A stretch of 64,000 bases of DNA from RGIG8745 sp045576655 (lineage in GTDB: Bacteria; Bacteroidota; Bacteroidia; Bacteroidales; Bacteroidaceae), in assembly GCA_045576655.1 (NCBI GenBank), contig JAZNGW010000044.1, positions 33,671-97,670 of the forward strand, given 5' to 3'. The translations under genes and the position numbers were made by a program. This document shows, in pieces, positions 1-9,800 of the stretch. The stretch's first letter is position 1, and every line of letters begins with the position of its first letter. The notes beneath the pieces are model-generated. The model was not told the DNA's origin. It was given only the letters and a program-made list of their open reading frames with translations, and searched no databases.

Positions 1-2
1 AT

Positions 3-452
3 TTGGTTCAGCCTCAGGTGACATTTAAGATTACAGGAACATTATCTGGCACTTACGACCTCAAGTTGGTAACCCTTTCACCACAATTCTTGGTTAAGGG
101 CGAAATAAATCCAGAAACTGATGATAAGTTGTATAAGTTCCGTGTTAACCTCTTCCAGAGAGACGAAAATGGTGATATGCCTCAAAGAGCAACAACTTTG
201 TATGTCCCAGGAACAAAAACTCGTGACTTCGAGTCTCATCCAGTTACGGAACTCTCTACTCCATACGACACTATCGACATTTGTCCTATCACGTTAGATC
301 ATTGCTATTACGGACGTGACGAGGCTGGTATCATGGTTCAGCTCGTAACAAATGTTAGCAGTAGCCTCTTGAAGAATGGCTACTCTCGTGAAATGCTCTT
401 GCATAAGATACTTCTTGTACCTCATGTTGAAGAAGAGGAATCTGGCGAATAA
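3..452 (+). CDS. C-terminal part of a hypothetical surface protein (5' end outside window)
   Basis: The reading frame is open from the left edge, so this is the 3' end of a longer gene. The visible 149 residues are beta-rich with a very acidic end (VEEEESGE). I do not recognise the family. It lies 14 bp before a SusC-type receptor on the same strand, so it probably belongs to the same transcription unit and may be a secreted or surface lipoprotein of that uptake locus; this is inference from position only. No domain, signal peptide or catalytic motif can be judged because the N terminus is missing. Confidence 0.6.
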   Translation: MVQPQVTFKITGTLSGTYDLKLVTLSPQFLVKGEINPETDDKLYKFRVNLFQRDENGDMPQRATTLYVPGTKTRDFESHPVTELSTPYDTIDICPITLDHCYYGRDEAGIMVQLVTNVSSSLLKNGYSREMLLHKILLVPHVEEEESGE

Positions 453-466
453 TTAATTCTGATACA

Positions 467-3400
467 ATGGAAAATATGAAATATCAAAAAAATAATATGC
501 AGCGCGTTTGCAAATGCGGACTTGCTGCGATGATATTCTCGATTGGCGCACTTCCTGCATTTGCGCAAGAGGAGGCACCTGAGGTTGCTCCTGTTAAGAA
601 GGAGGCAAAGGCGCAGAAGAAATATCAGATGGTAGAGATAAAAGGTAAGGCTGTTGATGCAGCTACTGGCGAGGTGCTTGCCGGTGTGCAGATTCAGGCT
701 TACAATAACGGCAGTTATACAGCGATGACAGACGATACAGGTACATATACTATCAGTGTTCCTACTTTTGTCACTTCATTGACTGCAAAACTTGAGAGTT
801 ACAACATGGTTCGTGTTCCAGTTGGCACTTCTGGCGAAGTTGACTTTAAACTTTATTCTGATAGATTCCTTTCAAGCTACAGTGCAAAAACTTCAGCTTC
901 AAAGACTGTCGGTGTTAAAGACTTTGAGAAAACAACTGCTATTACAGCCGACCAGGAAATTCAGAACCGTCTCGGTGGTGACGTTCGTACCGTGAGTCGT
1001 TCTGCTCTCCAGGGGCAAGGTGTAGCAATGTTCATCAATGGTTTCAATACTCTTAATTCAAATGCGCAGCCGCTTGTGGTAGTTGACGGAGTTATCCAAG
1101 ACCAAATCTATGGTTCTCAGATGTTGCATACTGGATACTTCAACAACTTGCTTGCAGGTATCAATATGGACGATATCGCAACCATCGAGGTGATGAAGAA
1201 CGGTACCGCTATTTACGGAGCCAAGGCTGCCAATGGTGTTATTCTCATTACAACAAAGCGTAACACAAGCATGGCTACACGCATCGATCTCAATATCTCT
1301 GGTTCTTATGAATTCATTCCTAAGAGCATGGATATGATGGACGCAGGTGAATACCGCCGTTATGCTTCCGAGCTTCTCAAGGGAACAGGAACAAAACTCA
1401 ATGAGTTTAAATTCTTGAACTCTGATCCAAATTATTACTACTACAATATGTATCACAATAATACAGATTGGAATGATTTGGTTTACGACGAAGCGTTCTC
1501 ACAGAACTACTCAATCCACATCCAGGGTGGTGATGATGTAGCGAACTACAACCTCTCAGTAGGTTATATGGATGCGGAGTCAACACTCAAGATGAACGAC
1601 ATGAACCGCTTCAACGTGCGATTCAATACCGACATCCTTTTGAGCGATAATTTCAGCACTCGCTTCGATGCGTCTTACACAAACATCACTCGCAATATGC
1701 GTGATGCCGGTTGGAATTCAGACTACGCATCTTCACCTATTGCTTCGCCTTCTGTATTGGGACTCATAAAGTCTCCATTCCTTAGTCCTTATGACTTTGA
1801 CGCTCGTGGCGAGATCTCTTCATTCCTTGCTGACGGCGATGATTATCTTGATGAGGTGCTCGGCACTAAGGGGTCTTTGGCAAACCCAGCTGCAATTCTT
1901 GAGAATGGTGATGCCAAGAACAAGAACTACATGGACAATACCTTCGTGAACCTTGTTATTGCTCCAAAGTGGCAGGTGTCAAAGAATTTCGCCTTGACAG
2001 AGACTTTCGGCTACTCAGTTCAGAGCTACGACGAGACATACTATACGCCTCTCGTTGGTATGCCGAATTATACAATTGACGGCAAGGGTCAGATCCAGAA
2101 CACAAAACAGGTGCTTTACACTAAACACAATGCTGTGACGAGCGACACTCGCTTTGATTGGAAACTCCCTCTTGGAGCTCACCGCCTTGACATCTTTGGA
2201 GGTGTGCGCTATATGCACGACTCATACACTACTTCCGACCTTCTTGGTTACAACTCAGGTAACGACAAGACTCCAAACCTTGGTGGCTCACTTGCGTTTA
2301 AGACTTCAGATGGTATCGATGACATGTGGACTTCGCTCTCTTACTATGCAAATGTTGACTACAACTACAAGGAGAAGTACTACTTGCAGGCAACAATGTC
2401 TATGGAGACATCTTCACGCTTCGGTAAGGATACTGATGCCGGTTTGAAAATGTTTGGTGTGGCATGGGGATTCTTCCCTTCAGTTCAGGCTGCATGGGTT
2501 ATCTCTAATGAGAAATGGTTCAAGCTGAGAGGTGTAGACTATTTGAAACTCAGCGCAGGCTTCGAGTCTGTAGGTAATGATGCTCTCGACAACAACGCAA
2601 CTATCACCTATATGGCTGCCAACGATATGCTCAAGCAAGGATTTACAGGTATCGGACTTGCTGGTATCGGTAATACGAAACTTCGCTGGGAGACAACTAA
2701 CCGCTTCAACGCTGGTCTTGAAGGAAACTTCTTCGGCAACCGTCTCAATGTTCGTTTCAACTACTTCCGTTCAAAGACGTCTAACCTCGTAACTCTAGGT
2801 ACGTTGGCATACGTAGCAGGTCTGAGCGACTACTGGACAAACGACGGAGAGTTGAAGAACGAAGGATTTGACGTAGCCTTCAACGCAAAGGTTGTCAATG
2901 CTCGTAAGTTCAAGATGGAACTCGGCGGTAGCGTAGGCCACTACAAGAACGAAATTACTAAATTGCCAGAAGGTGCTACAGAATTTACTACAAGCATGTA
3001 CGACGGTACAATCCTTACTCGCGTAGGTCAGGCTGCAGGTATGTTCTACGGTTACAAGACAGACGGCGTATTCGCTAAAACAGAGGATGCTGTTGCTTCA
3101 GGCAAATATATCATGGACAACACAGGTAAGAAGACTTACTTCGAGGCTGGTGACATGAACTTTGTGGATAAGGACGGCAACGGCGAAATCAATGATGCTG
3201 ACCGCTTCGTTATCGGTGATCCTAATCCTGATATCTATGGTAACATCTTCGCAAACTTCTACTTCGGTAAGCGTTGGTCAGTTTCTGCAAACTTCAACTA
3301 TAGCATAGGAAACGACATCTACAACTTCCAGCGTTATATGCTCGAAAAAGGTTCTGCATTCATGAACCAGACTACAGCTGTAAACCGCCGCTGGAGTGTG

Positions 3401-3718
3401 GAAGGTCAGAACACAGATGTGCCTAAGGCTACTTACGGCGACCCTATGGGCAACGGTCGTTTCTCTGACCGCTGGATTGAGGACGGTTCTTACCTTAAGT
3501 TGAAGAACGTTACAGTAAGCTATAAGATTCCTATTCAGAACGAGTACATCCAGGGTATCACTGTTTGGGCTGCAGGAAATAACCTCTTCACTCTTTCACG
3601 CTACCTCGGAAGCGATCCTGAGGTTTACTGCGGAAACGGTATTCTCATGCAGGGTATCGATGCAGGTTTCTTGACTCCAGGACGTAGCGTTACTCTCGGT
3701 GTGAAGGTTAACCTCTAA
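467..3718 (+). CDS. SusC/RagA-family TonB-dependent outer-membrane receptor
   Basis: This outer-membrane transporter would import a ligand captured by its SusD partner, powered by TonB. A signal peptide ends near ALPAFAQ (about residue 34). A carboxypeptidase-regulatory-like beta domain follows (about 56-135), then the plug with the SusC signature VVVDGVIQD and IATIEVMKNGTAIYGAKAAN (about 205-255). The rest is a long beta-barrel ending in VTLGVKVNL. At 1083 aa it has the normal family length. SusD starts 38 bp downstream. No glycoside hydrolase, sulfatase or sigma/anti-sigma pair adjoins it, so the substrate cannot be named; peptide or protein uptake is as possible as glycan uptake. Confidence 0.95.
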   Translation: MENMKYQKNNMQRVCKCGLAAMIFSIGALPAFAQEEAPEVAPVKKEAKAQKKYQMVEIKGKAVDAATGEVLAGVQIQAYNNGSYTAMTDDTGTYTISVPTFVTSLTAKLESYNMVRVPVGTSGEVDFKLYSDRFLSSYSAKTSASKTVGVKDFEKTTAITADQEIQNRLGGDVRTVSRSALQGQGVAMFINGFNTLNSNAQPLVVVDGVIQDQIYGSQMLHTGYFNNLLAGINMDDIATIEVMKNGTAIYGAKAANGVILITTKRNTSMATRIDLNISGSYEFIPKSMDMMDAGEYRRYASELLKGTGTKLNEFKFLNSDPNYYYYNMYHNNTDWNDLVYDEAFSQNYSIHIQGGDDVANYNLSVGYMDAESTLKMNDMNRFNVRFNTDILLSDNFSTRFDASYTNITRNMRDAGWNSDYASSPIASPSVLGLIKSPFLSPYDFDARGEISSFLADGDDYLDEVLGTKGSLANPAAILENGDAKNKNYMDNTFVNLVIAPKWQVSKNFALTETFGYSVQSYDETYYTPLVGMPNYTIDGKGQIQNTKQVLYTKHNAVTSDTRFDWKLPLGAHRLDIFGGVRYMHDSYTTSDLLGYNSGNDKTPNLGGSLAFKTSDGIDDMWTSLSYYANVDYNYKEKYYLQATMSMETSSRFGKDTDAGLKMFGVAWGFFPSVQAAWVISNEKWFKLRGVDYLKLSAGFESVGNDALDNNATITYMAANDMLKQGFTGIGLAGIGNTKLRWETTNRFNAGLEGNFFGNRLNVRFNYFRSKTSNLVTLGTLAYVAGLSDYWTNDGELKNEGFDVAFNAKVVNARKFKMELGGSVGHYKNEITKLPEGATEFTTSMYDGTILTRVGQAAGMFYGYKTDGVFAKTEDAVASGKYIMDNTGKKTYFEAGDMNFVDKDGNGEINDADRFVIGDPNPDIYGNIFANFYFGKRWSVSANFNYSIGNDIYNFQRYMLEKGSAFMNQTTAVNRRWSVEGQNTDVPKATYGDPMGNGRFSDRWIEDGSYLKLKNVTVSYKIPIQNEYIQGITVWAAGNNLFTLSRYLGSDPEVYCGNGILMQGIDAGFLTPGRSVTLGVKVNL

Positions 3719-3755
3719 TATTACTTGTAACTTGAAAAACTATTATAGAATATTT

Positions 3756-5744
3756 ATGAAAGCAAAATCAATAATACTGTCAGGACTGCTCCTTTTGGGA
3801 ATAGGAGCAGCCACAACATCCTGCGAGGACATGTTTGAACCAGAGAACAACATGGTTGAAACTAACCTTACTCCACAGGATACTGTTTATCAGGTGATGG
3901 GTATTGTGAAGAAGATGCAGAAGCTCGTTGACCGCACCGTGCTCCTCGGTGAGGTGCGTGCCGATCTCGTGAATGTCAATGCGAGCGCGTCTTTGGATCT
4001 TAAGGAACTTGCTGCCAACAATGTCAGTGAGACTAATGCCTATAATAATCCTACCGACTATTACGATGTCATCAACTCTTGTAACATTTATCTCGCTTAT
4101 GTCGATGGCGATCAAATATCAAATGGCGAGCGTAAGTTCTTGAGGGAAATCATCGCAGTCAAGTGCTATCGTGCTTGGGCATACCTTGAGCTTGCCAAGA
4201 TTTATGGCGAGGTGCCTTTCGTTACGACTCCTATTCTGACTGCTGATGCGGCAGAGCAGGCTGTTGCTTCAGGTGAGAGACGAGATATGGTGGGTATTTG
4301 CGATTATCTCATCGAAGACCTCAAGGAGTATGGTGAACTTTCTAAGAACGACGAGCTCCGCCATACTTATTCAGCAGAGTTCAATAAAGTGCCTTTGGAT
4401 AAGTGCTTCTTCCCTGTGCGCGTTATGCTGGGTGAGCTTTATCTTTGGCGCGGTTCGTTCACACAGAACCGTATGGACTTTGAAGAGGCTGCACGCTATT
4501 ATCATGACTACCTCGCATTTACTAATGAGGAGATGAGGAAGACTACAACAATGGAATCTGCAAATTGGAATGATCCGAATTTCAACTCTGTTGCATCTTT
4601 CTATACCTCATTCTTCTCTTTGTCTAATGCTGAAACTCTTACAGCAATTCCGATGGATACAGTGGAGTATTTCGGTACTTATACAGATCTCGCTGCATTG
4701 TTTAACTCTCAGCATAAGAACAACTACTATGTTGCAATCAGTCCGTCAGAGCGTATTCGCGAGATTTCGCAGGCTCAGACTTATTGCTACCTCAACCCTG
4801 GTACATTGATTGATGACACGTTGTATGCTCCAAAGGATAAGAGCCAGTTCAATAATGAAGAACTTAAAGTTGGTGACTTGCGTCTTTACTCAGTGCTTAC
4901 AGAAATGAGCTATAACGACAAGTATCACGGTGAATACAGCAAGGAGCGTCAGAGCATTGCTAAATATTCTACTGGTTCGTCTATTACTAACACTTCTGCT
5001 GATATGCGTTTGGAGTCAGTTACGTTGCTCCGCCTTGGAACTGTATACCTTCACATGGCTGAGGCGCTCAACCGTGCTGGTTTCCCTGAAACAGCATTTG
5101 CTGTGTTGAAGTATGGTTTGACAGAAGATGCTCTCCAGGACACTACTATCGTTTCTAAGAATGAATATGCTCGTCTTTCTGCGCTTACTTCTCGCGGATT
5201 TACAGGCGACTTCACAACATGGAACCCTAACAGAGTTGTGTCTTTGGCTTATATCGATGTTCCGATTTCTGGTGGAACAGTATTCATTAGTTCTGCATAC
5301 GGTGTTCAGATCGGTATACATAGCCGTGGTAGTGGTGACTCTTATGCAAACGCTACTTACTATCTCCCTGCCGACTCTGCAAGCGTAGAACTCATGGCTT
5401 ACGATGAGGCTCTTGCTCTGAAACTTTCTGAAGAAGGTGCAACAGCAGAGGATACTCTCGCTTACTTGGCTAACCGTGCTGAGGTTGACGAGCATAACTA
5501 CACTGCTCTCCAGCCTTCACGTATGGAGAAGGTCGACAGTCTTATCCTTGAGGAAATGGCGCTCGAACTTATGTTCGAAGGTCACCGTTTCTACGATCTC
5601 ATGCGTTACTCTAAGTACAACGGCAAGCCAAACTTCTTGGCTGAGCGTATCGCTGAGCGTGCAGGAAAAGAGGGCACTGTTGACGCTGATGTTCTCGGTC
5701 GCCTTTCTAACGAGCAGTGGTATCTCCCTCTTCGTAAGAGATAG
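3756..5744 (+). CDS. SusD/RagB-family substrate-binding lipoprotein
   Basis: This surface lipoprotein caps the SusC barrel and binds the substrate. I prefer the ATG at 3756 over an upstream TTG at 3732 because it directly gives a lipoprotein signal with lipobox ATTSC (Cys23). The middle is the helical TPR-like SusD body. The C terminus has the family signature LEEMALELMFEGHRFYDLMR. The length of 662 aa is at the long end of the family. It is cotranscribed with the SusC gene and followed at once by a strong intrinsic terminator, so the operon ends here. The ligand is unknown. Confidence 0.94.
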   Translation: MKAKSIILSGLLLLGIGAATTSCEDMFEPENNMVETNLTPQDTVYQVMGIVKKMQKLVDRTVLLGEVRADLVNVNASASLDLKELAANNVSETNAYNNPTDYYDVINSCNIYLAYVDGDQISNGERKFLREIIAVKCYRAWAYLELAKIYGEVPFVTTPILTADAAEQAVASGERRDMVGICDYLIEDLKEYGELSKNDELRHTYSAEFNKVPLDKCFFPVRVMLGELYLWRGSFTQNRMDFEEAARYYHDYLAFTNEEMRKTTTMESANWNDPNFNSVASFYTSFFSLSNAETLTAIPMDTVEYFGTYTDLAALFNSQHKNNYYVAISPSERIREISQAQTYCYLNPGTLIDDTLYAPKDKSQFNNEELKVGDLRLYSVLTEMSYNDKYHGEYSKERQSIAKYSTGSSITNTSADMRLESVTLLRLGTVYLHMAEALNRAGFPETAFAVLKYGLTEDALQDTTIVSKNEYARLSALTSRGFTGDFTTWNPNRVVSLAYIDVPISGGTVFISSAYGVQIGIHSRGSGDSYANATYYLPADSASVELMAYDEALALKLSEEGATAEDTLAYLANRAEVDEHNYTALQPSRMEKVDSLILEEMALELMFEGHRFYDLMRYSKYNGKPNFLAERIAERAGKEGTVDADVLGRLSNEQWYLPLRKR

Positions 5745-5768
5745 TCTCTTTGGGGTATAATATAATTG

Positions 5769-5803
5769 GGGGCTGCATCAGTATCTGATGCGGTCCCTTT
5801 TTT
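5769..5803 (+). terminator. Intrinsic terminator of the SusCD operon
   Basis: A 13-bp stem (5769-5781 with 5785-5797, two wobble pairs) closes a 3-nt loop and runs straight into six T residues. It starts 25 bp after the SusD stop codon. Confidence 0.9.
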
Positions 5804-5828
5804 GTTTTCGAGGTTTTGAGGTTCTGGG

Positions 5829-6170
5829 GGCTTTAAGGTCTTTAGGGGCATTAAGGTTATTGGGGTCTTTAGGGAGTTTGGGGCTGGATGCGATGATGAA
5901 ATGTCGGGCTGGAAACTTCGTACTTAGGCTGAGTCTGTATAAACTCAGTCTAAGTTTGTACGTATTTAGTCTGAGTTTGTACGAACTTAGTCTGTGTTTG
6001 TAACTTTTAAGGAGGGTAAGGTCTTTAGGTCATTGGGTCATTAAGGTCATTGGGGTCTTTAAGGTCATTAGTGCCATTAGGGTCTTTAAGGTCATTGGGG
6101 TCTTTAAGGTCATTAGGGTCGTTAGGGTTATTAGGAACATTAAGGTCTTTGAGTTTAGGGCTATTAGGGT
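5829..6170. repeat. Low-complexity intergenic repeats: 21-bp tandem block plus degenerate GGTCATTAAGG units
   Basis: The gap between SusD and the S41-like gene holds two repeat types. At 5947, 5968 and 5989 a 21-bp unit of the form AGTCTGAGTTTGTACGAACTT recurs, with a shorter unit at 5932. Around it (5829-5890 and 6005-6170) are many degenerate copies of TTAAGGTCATTGGGGTC and TTAGGGTCTTTAAGG. The block is open in one frame, giving a repetitive leucine/serine/glycine peptide, but nothing suggests it is a gene. Replication slippage is the simplest origin. Confidence 0.75.
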
Positions 6171-6202
6171 GCTTTGCTCCTTCTGTTTATGAAAGTTGAA
6201 TT

Positions 6203-6226
6203 ATTGACAATTAATCATTATCTTTG
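6203..6226 (+). promoter_or_regulatory. Promoter of the S41-like lipoprotein gene
   Basis: A Bacteroidetes-type -7 box TATCTTTG lies at 6219-6226 with an upstream ATTG at 6203-6206. The predicted start is about 10 nt before the ATG at 6245, so the leader is short. Confidence 0.6.
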
Positions 6227-6244
6227 TGGATTAAATTGCATATT

Positions 6245-7546
6245 ATGAATTTGAGAAAGAATACGTTGTCTGTCCTTATTGCTGTTTGCGCCTTTTGGGG
6301 GCTTGCGAGTTGTGGAGAGGACAGGACTTATCAATATGAGGAAAAGACGTCTGAGGCAAGATGGGTGGAGACGGCTGTGCAGGAATGGTATCTGTGGGCT
6401 GACTCTATGCCGGAACTCGGATGGAAGGATTATTTTGCTGGCAGCGAGAGTTTTCTGAAGAAACTGACTTCAAAGATTCATTCTGCTGATAAGTGGAGCT
6501 ATAGCGAGGTGGATTCGCTCGCGAAGGATTATCATCCGAGAGGGTTGTTTGACCACTTGACGTCGTACGGGCTGGATGTGAATATGATTACTGACCCTAC
6601 GGGTAATACGAGCCGCCAGTATGTGCGTGTGAAGACTGTTTATCCTGATTCTCCTGCTGAACGTTGCGGTTTGGTGAGGAATGATTTCATAACTCATATA
6701 AACGGACAAAAGGTGTCGTCGTCGAATATGACTGATTTGAAAGGCGGTTTGGCGCGTACGTTGGTGCGCACTACGCTTAACTACAGTCTGGAGGAGCAGA
6801 TGTTTTTCTGGAGCGAGGCGGACACGCTTGAACTTCCTGCTTCGGAGTATGTGGAGGATAAGGCGTTTCCGCTCGATAGTGTCTATGACTTCGGTGGTTA
6901 CAAGGTGGGCTATCTGATGTGCAACCGTCTTGTGGCAAGCGCTTACGAGAAGGGAAGTGCTGCGGGTGAGTATCGTGTGGCGCTTGACGATGATATGGTG
7001 CGAATGAAGTCGGAGGCGGTCGATGCTATGGTCCTTGACCTGCGTCTGTGCAATTATGGCGAGATGGATATGGTGCGTCGTTTGGCAACATATATTGTTG
7101 GCGCTAAGGATGCGCCTCTGTTGCAGACCTTTTGGAAGGAGAGCAAGAGCGATATGAACGAACAGATTTTTGTTGACGAAAGGGTTGCTGCAAATGCACT
7201 CGCTCTCGAGAGGGTTTATGTCATTACGAGCAGTTACACTCAGGGGGCTGCCGAGTGGCTGGTGCAGGGGCTTAAAGGTGTGCTTGGCGAGGAGAATGTG
7301 CTGACTTTCGGTACTAAAACTGCCGGGCAGAACGTGCTGCTTCACCCTGTAGAGTCGGCAAGCGGTGATGTCACTCTTCAGCTTGCCACCGCCTATGTGG
7401 CTGACTGCAATGGCAGTTACGACTATGCCGGAGGGCATGTGCCTATGGTCGAAGTTGACGAGTATTCTTATGCCGACCTTTATCCTTATGGCGACTTGAG
7501 GGAGGCTGTGCTTGCCGAGGTGCTCGGAGCGATGTTTGGTGAGTAG
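6245..7546 (+). CDS. S41-family peptidase-like lipoprotein with PDZ domain, probably catalytically inactive
   Basis: Lipoprotein of 433 aa. The ATG at 6245 gives a signal with lipobox GLASC (Cys23). Residues about 100-160 form a PDZ-like domain (TVYPDSPAERCGLVRNDFI). The C-terminal half has the S41 fold, with LDLRLCNYGEMDM and the region where family members carry TxSASE. Here that stretch reads SYTQGAAEW, so the usual nucleophile serine is replaced by Gly or Ala. It may be a binding or scaffold pseudoprotease in the periplasm or at the surface. It has its own promoter; PhoH follows 44 bp later. Confidence 0.85.
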   Translation: MNLRKNTLSVLIAVCAFWGLASCGEDRTYQYEEKTSEARWVETAVQEWYLWADSMPELGWKDYFAGSESFLKKLTSKIHSADKWSYSEVDSLAKDYHPRGLFDHLTSYGLDVNMITDPTGNTSRQYVRVKTVYPDSPAERCGLVRNDFITHINGQKVSSSNMTDLKGGLARTLVRTTLNYSLEEQMFFWSEADTLELPASEYVEDKAFPLDSVYDFGGYKVGYLMCNRLVASAYEKGSAAGEYRVALDDDMVRMKSEAVDAMVLDLRLCNYGEMDMVRRLATYIVGAKDAPLLQTFWKESKSDMNEQIFVDERVAANALALERVYVITSSYTQGAAEWLVQGLKGVLGEENVLTFGTKTAGQNVLLHPVESASGDVTLQLATAYVADCNGSYDYAGGHVPMVEVDEYSYADLYPYGDLREAVLAEVLGAMFGE

Positions 7547-7590
7547 TTTTTTTAAAGCATGGGCGTGGTGCCCGATGGATATTTGAACGA

Positions 7591-8583
7591 ATGATAGAGA
7601 AACATATAGTATTAGAGGATATAGATTTGCTTACATTCTACGGTGTGAACAACATTCACCTGCAGATGATAAAGGCTCTTTATCCAAAGTTGAGGATTGT
7701 GGCGCGCGGCAACATCATCAAGGTGCTTGGCGACGAGGAGGAGATGTGTGCGTTTGAGGAGAACGTGGAGCAGATGCAGGCGCATTGCGCCAAATATAAT
7801 TCGCTGAGCGAGGAGGCTATCTTGCGCATCGTGAAGGGCGACAGGATTGGCAACGACGAGTCTTGCTCAAGCGCTATCTGCTACAGTGTGACGGGCAAAC
7901 CCATCACTCCGCGCAGTGACAATCAGAAGGCTCTGGTTGAGGCTTACGAGAAGGATGACATGATTTTTGCTGTCGGACCAGCCGGTTCGGGCAAGACTTA
8001 TGTGAGCATCGCTCTGGCTGTGCGTGCGCTGAAAAACAAGGAGATAAGGAAAATCATACTCAGCCGTCCGGCTGTTGAGGCTGGCGAGAAACTTGGATTC
8101 CTTCCTGGCGACATGAAGGAGAAGATAGACCCGTATTTGCAGCCGCTCTATGATGCTTTGCAGGACATGATTCCTGCTCAGAAGCTTCAGGAGTACATGG
8201 AGCAGAATGTCATCCAGATTGCGCCGCTGGCGTTTATGCGAGGCCGTACGCTTAACGATGCGGTGGTCATACTTGATGAGGCGCAGAACACCACCACTCA
8301 GCAGATGAAGATGTTCCTCACCCGTATGGGGCATAACACGAAGATGATTGTCACGGGCGACATGACTCAGATCGACCTGCCGCGCTCGGTGCGTTCGGGA
8401 TTGGCTGAGGCTTTCACTGTGCTTGGCAAGGTGAAGGGCATCAGTTTCATCACTATGAGCGAGCAGGACATTGTGCGCCACCGCCTCGTCACCCGCATTG
8501 TCAATGCTTACGATGCGTATGAGGAGAAGATGAAGGCGGAGCGACTTAAGGCTAAAAGGGAAGAGCAGGAGGGCAAGGCATGA
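7591..8583 (+). CDS. PhoH-family ATPase
   Basis: Cytoplasmic P-loop ATPase of 330 aa, the usual length of the PhoH/PhoL group, which is linked to RNA metabolism. The N-terminal KH-like region is about 1-100. Walker A GPAGSGKT is at 129-136, followed by SRPAVEAGEKLGFLPGD, Walker B VVILDEAQN near 225-233, and the sensor-like VTGDMTQIDLPR. The C terminus is charged (MKAERLKAKREEQEGKA). Its stop overlaps the start of the mechanosensitive channel gene (ATGA), so the two are translationally coupled. The exact RNA role in Bacteroidetes is not established here. Confidence 0.95.
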   Translation: MIEKHIVLEDIDLLTFYGVNNIHLQMIKALYPKLRIVARGNIIKVLGDEEEMCAFEENVEQMQAHCAKYNSLSEEAILRIVKGDRIGNDESCSSAICYSVTGKPITPRSDNQKALVEAYEKDDMIFAVGPAGSGKTYVSIALAVRALKNKEIRKIILSRPAVEAGEKLGFLPGDMKEKIDPYLQPLYDALQDMIPAQKLQEYMEQNVIQIAPLAFMRGRTLNDAVVILDEAQNTTTQQMKMFLTRMGHNTKMIVTGDMTQIDLPRSVRSGLAEAFTVLGKVKGISFITMSEQDIVRHRLVTRIVNAYDAYEEKMKAERLKAKREEQEGKA

Positions 8584-9758
8584 TGAACGAATATGTGGAG
8601 CTTTTGTTTAAGGAATTTCACTCTCTCTTAGGCGAGTGGTCGGCATTAGCAAAGCCTATTGCCATAATCCTGATTCTGCTGTTTTCGTGGCTCTTGGATT
8701 TGCTGTGCCGCAAGATTGTTATTCCTGCCGTTAAGAAGGTGGTAGGCAAGACTAAGGCGGCTTGGGACGACATCCTTTTCAGCGAAGTTGTGATAGGACG
8801 CCTGTGCCACATTGTGCCTGCATCGGTGATAAACAGTTTGCTGCCTCTGACATTCTTTGACAAACCTCTGATATTCTCTGTCCTCACTAAGGTGACGGAG
8901 ATTTATCTCATAATAGCCATACTCAGATTTCTGCTGAGCCTTGTTCGTTCGCTCTATCTCATATCGGAGAATAGCGGGGGCGACCGAAACCGTCCGATGA
9001 AGGGCGTGTTCCAGATGATTCAGGTGATAGTCATCAGTGTCGGAGTAATTCTTGTGTTCAGCGTCTTGTTCGGCAAGTCGCCAGTTGATTTGCTTGTCGG
9101 GCTCGGAGCGGCAGCGACGGTGCTGATGCTCGTCTTCAAGGACACGATTGTGGGACTGGTTTCAGGCGTGCAGCTGTCTGCCAACGACATGCTGCGCAAG
9201 GGCGACTGGATAGCTATGCCTAAGCACGGTGTGGACGGACGTGTGGAGGAGGTAAACCTGACGACTGTGAAAGTGCGCAACTGGGACACGACAATATACA
9301 CAATCCCGCCTTACACACTTGTGAGCGAGTCGTTCCAGAACTGGCGCGGCATGGAGGCCGACAGCCAGGGACGCCGTGTGAAGCGCCATCTGAGGCTCGA
9401 TATGAACAGTGTGCGTTTCTGCACTCCCGACGAACTGCGCAAGTACAGGAAAGAGGGGCTTGTTAGCGATGAGGAAATGCAGGCGGAAGTGGCAAACAGC
9501 ACGGTGTTTCGCCGTTATCTACTGCGCTATCTCGGCGCTCTGCCTACGGTCAATGCAGACATGACCCTCATGGTGCGTCAGCTGCAGCCTACAGAACACG
9601 GTTTGCCTATCGAACTCTATTTCTTCACAGCCAGCAAGGAATGGGCTAAACACGAAACAGACCAAGCCGATATATTCGACTATATAATTGCCGCTTTGCC
9701 TAAGTTCGGACTGCGGGTGTTCCAAAGCCCGTCGGGAGCGGATTTCAAGAAGACTTAG
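8580..9758 (+). CDS. MscS-family mechanosensitive ion channel
   Basis: Inner-membrane channel that releases solutes on hypo-osmotic shock. About four or five hydrophobic segments occupy residues 15-195, including the pore helix LLVGLGAAATVLMLVFKDTIVGLVSGVQLSAN. The soluble beta domain follows (KGDWIAMPKHGVDGRVEEVNL). The 392-aa size and extra N-terminal helices resemble the YbdG-like subgroup rather than the small MscS. Its start overlaps the PhoH stop. A 42-bp gap separates it from the PrsW gene. Confidence 0.92.
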   Translation: MMNEYVELLFKEFHSLLGEWSALAKPIAIILILLFSWLLDLLCRKIVIPAVKKVVGKTKAAWDDILFSEVVIGRLCHIVPASVINSLLPLTFFDKPLIFSVLTKVTEIYLIIAILRFLLSLVRSLYLISENSGGDRNRPMKGVFQMIQVIVISVGVILVFSVLFGKSPVDLLVGLGAAATVLMLVFKDTIVGLVSGVQLSANDMLRKGDWIAMPKHGVDGRVEEVNLTTVKVRNWDTTIYTIPPYTLVSESFQNWRGMEADSQGRRVKRHLRLDMNSVRFCTPDELRKYRKEGLVSDEEMQAEVANSTVFRRYLLRYLGALPTVNADMTLMVRQLQPTEHGLPIELYFFTASKEWAKHETDQADIFDYIIAALPKFGLRVFQSPSGADFKKT

Positions 9759-9800
9759 TTCTTCACGTTTTTGACAGAAACCTCATAACTCTAAAACTCA

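Noticed and set aside
5788..6003. Small gene in the repeat region after SusD
   Set aside because: It is a repetitive frame produced by tandem repeats, with no start context and no family resemblance.
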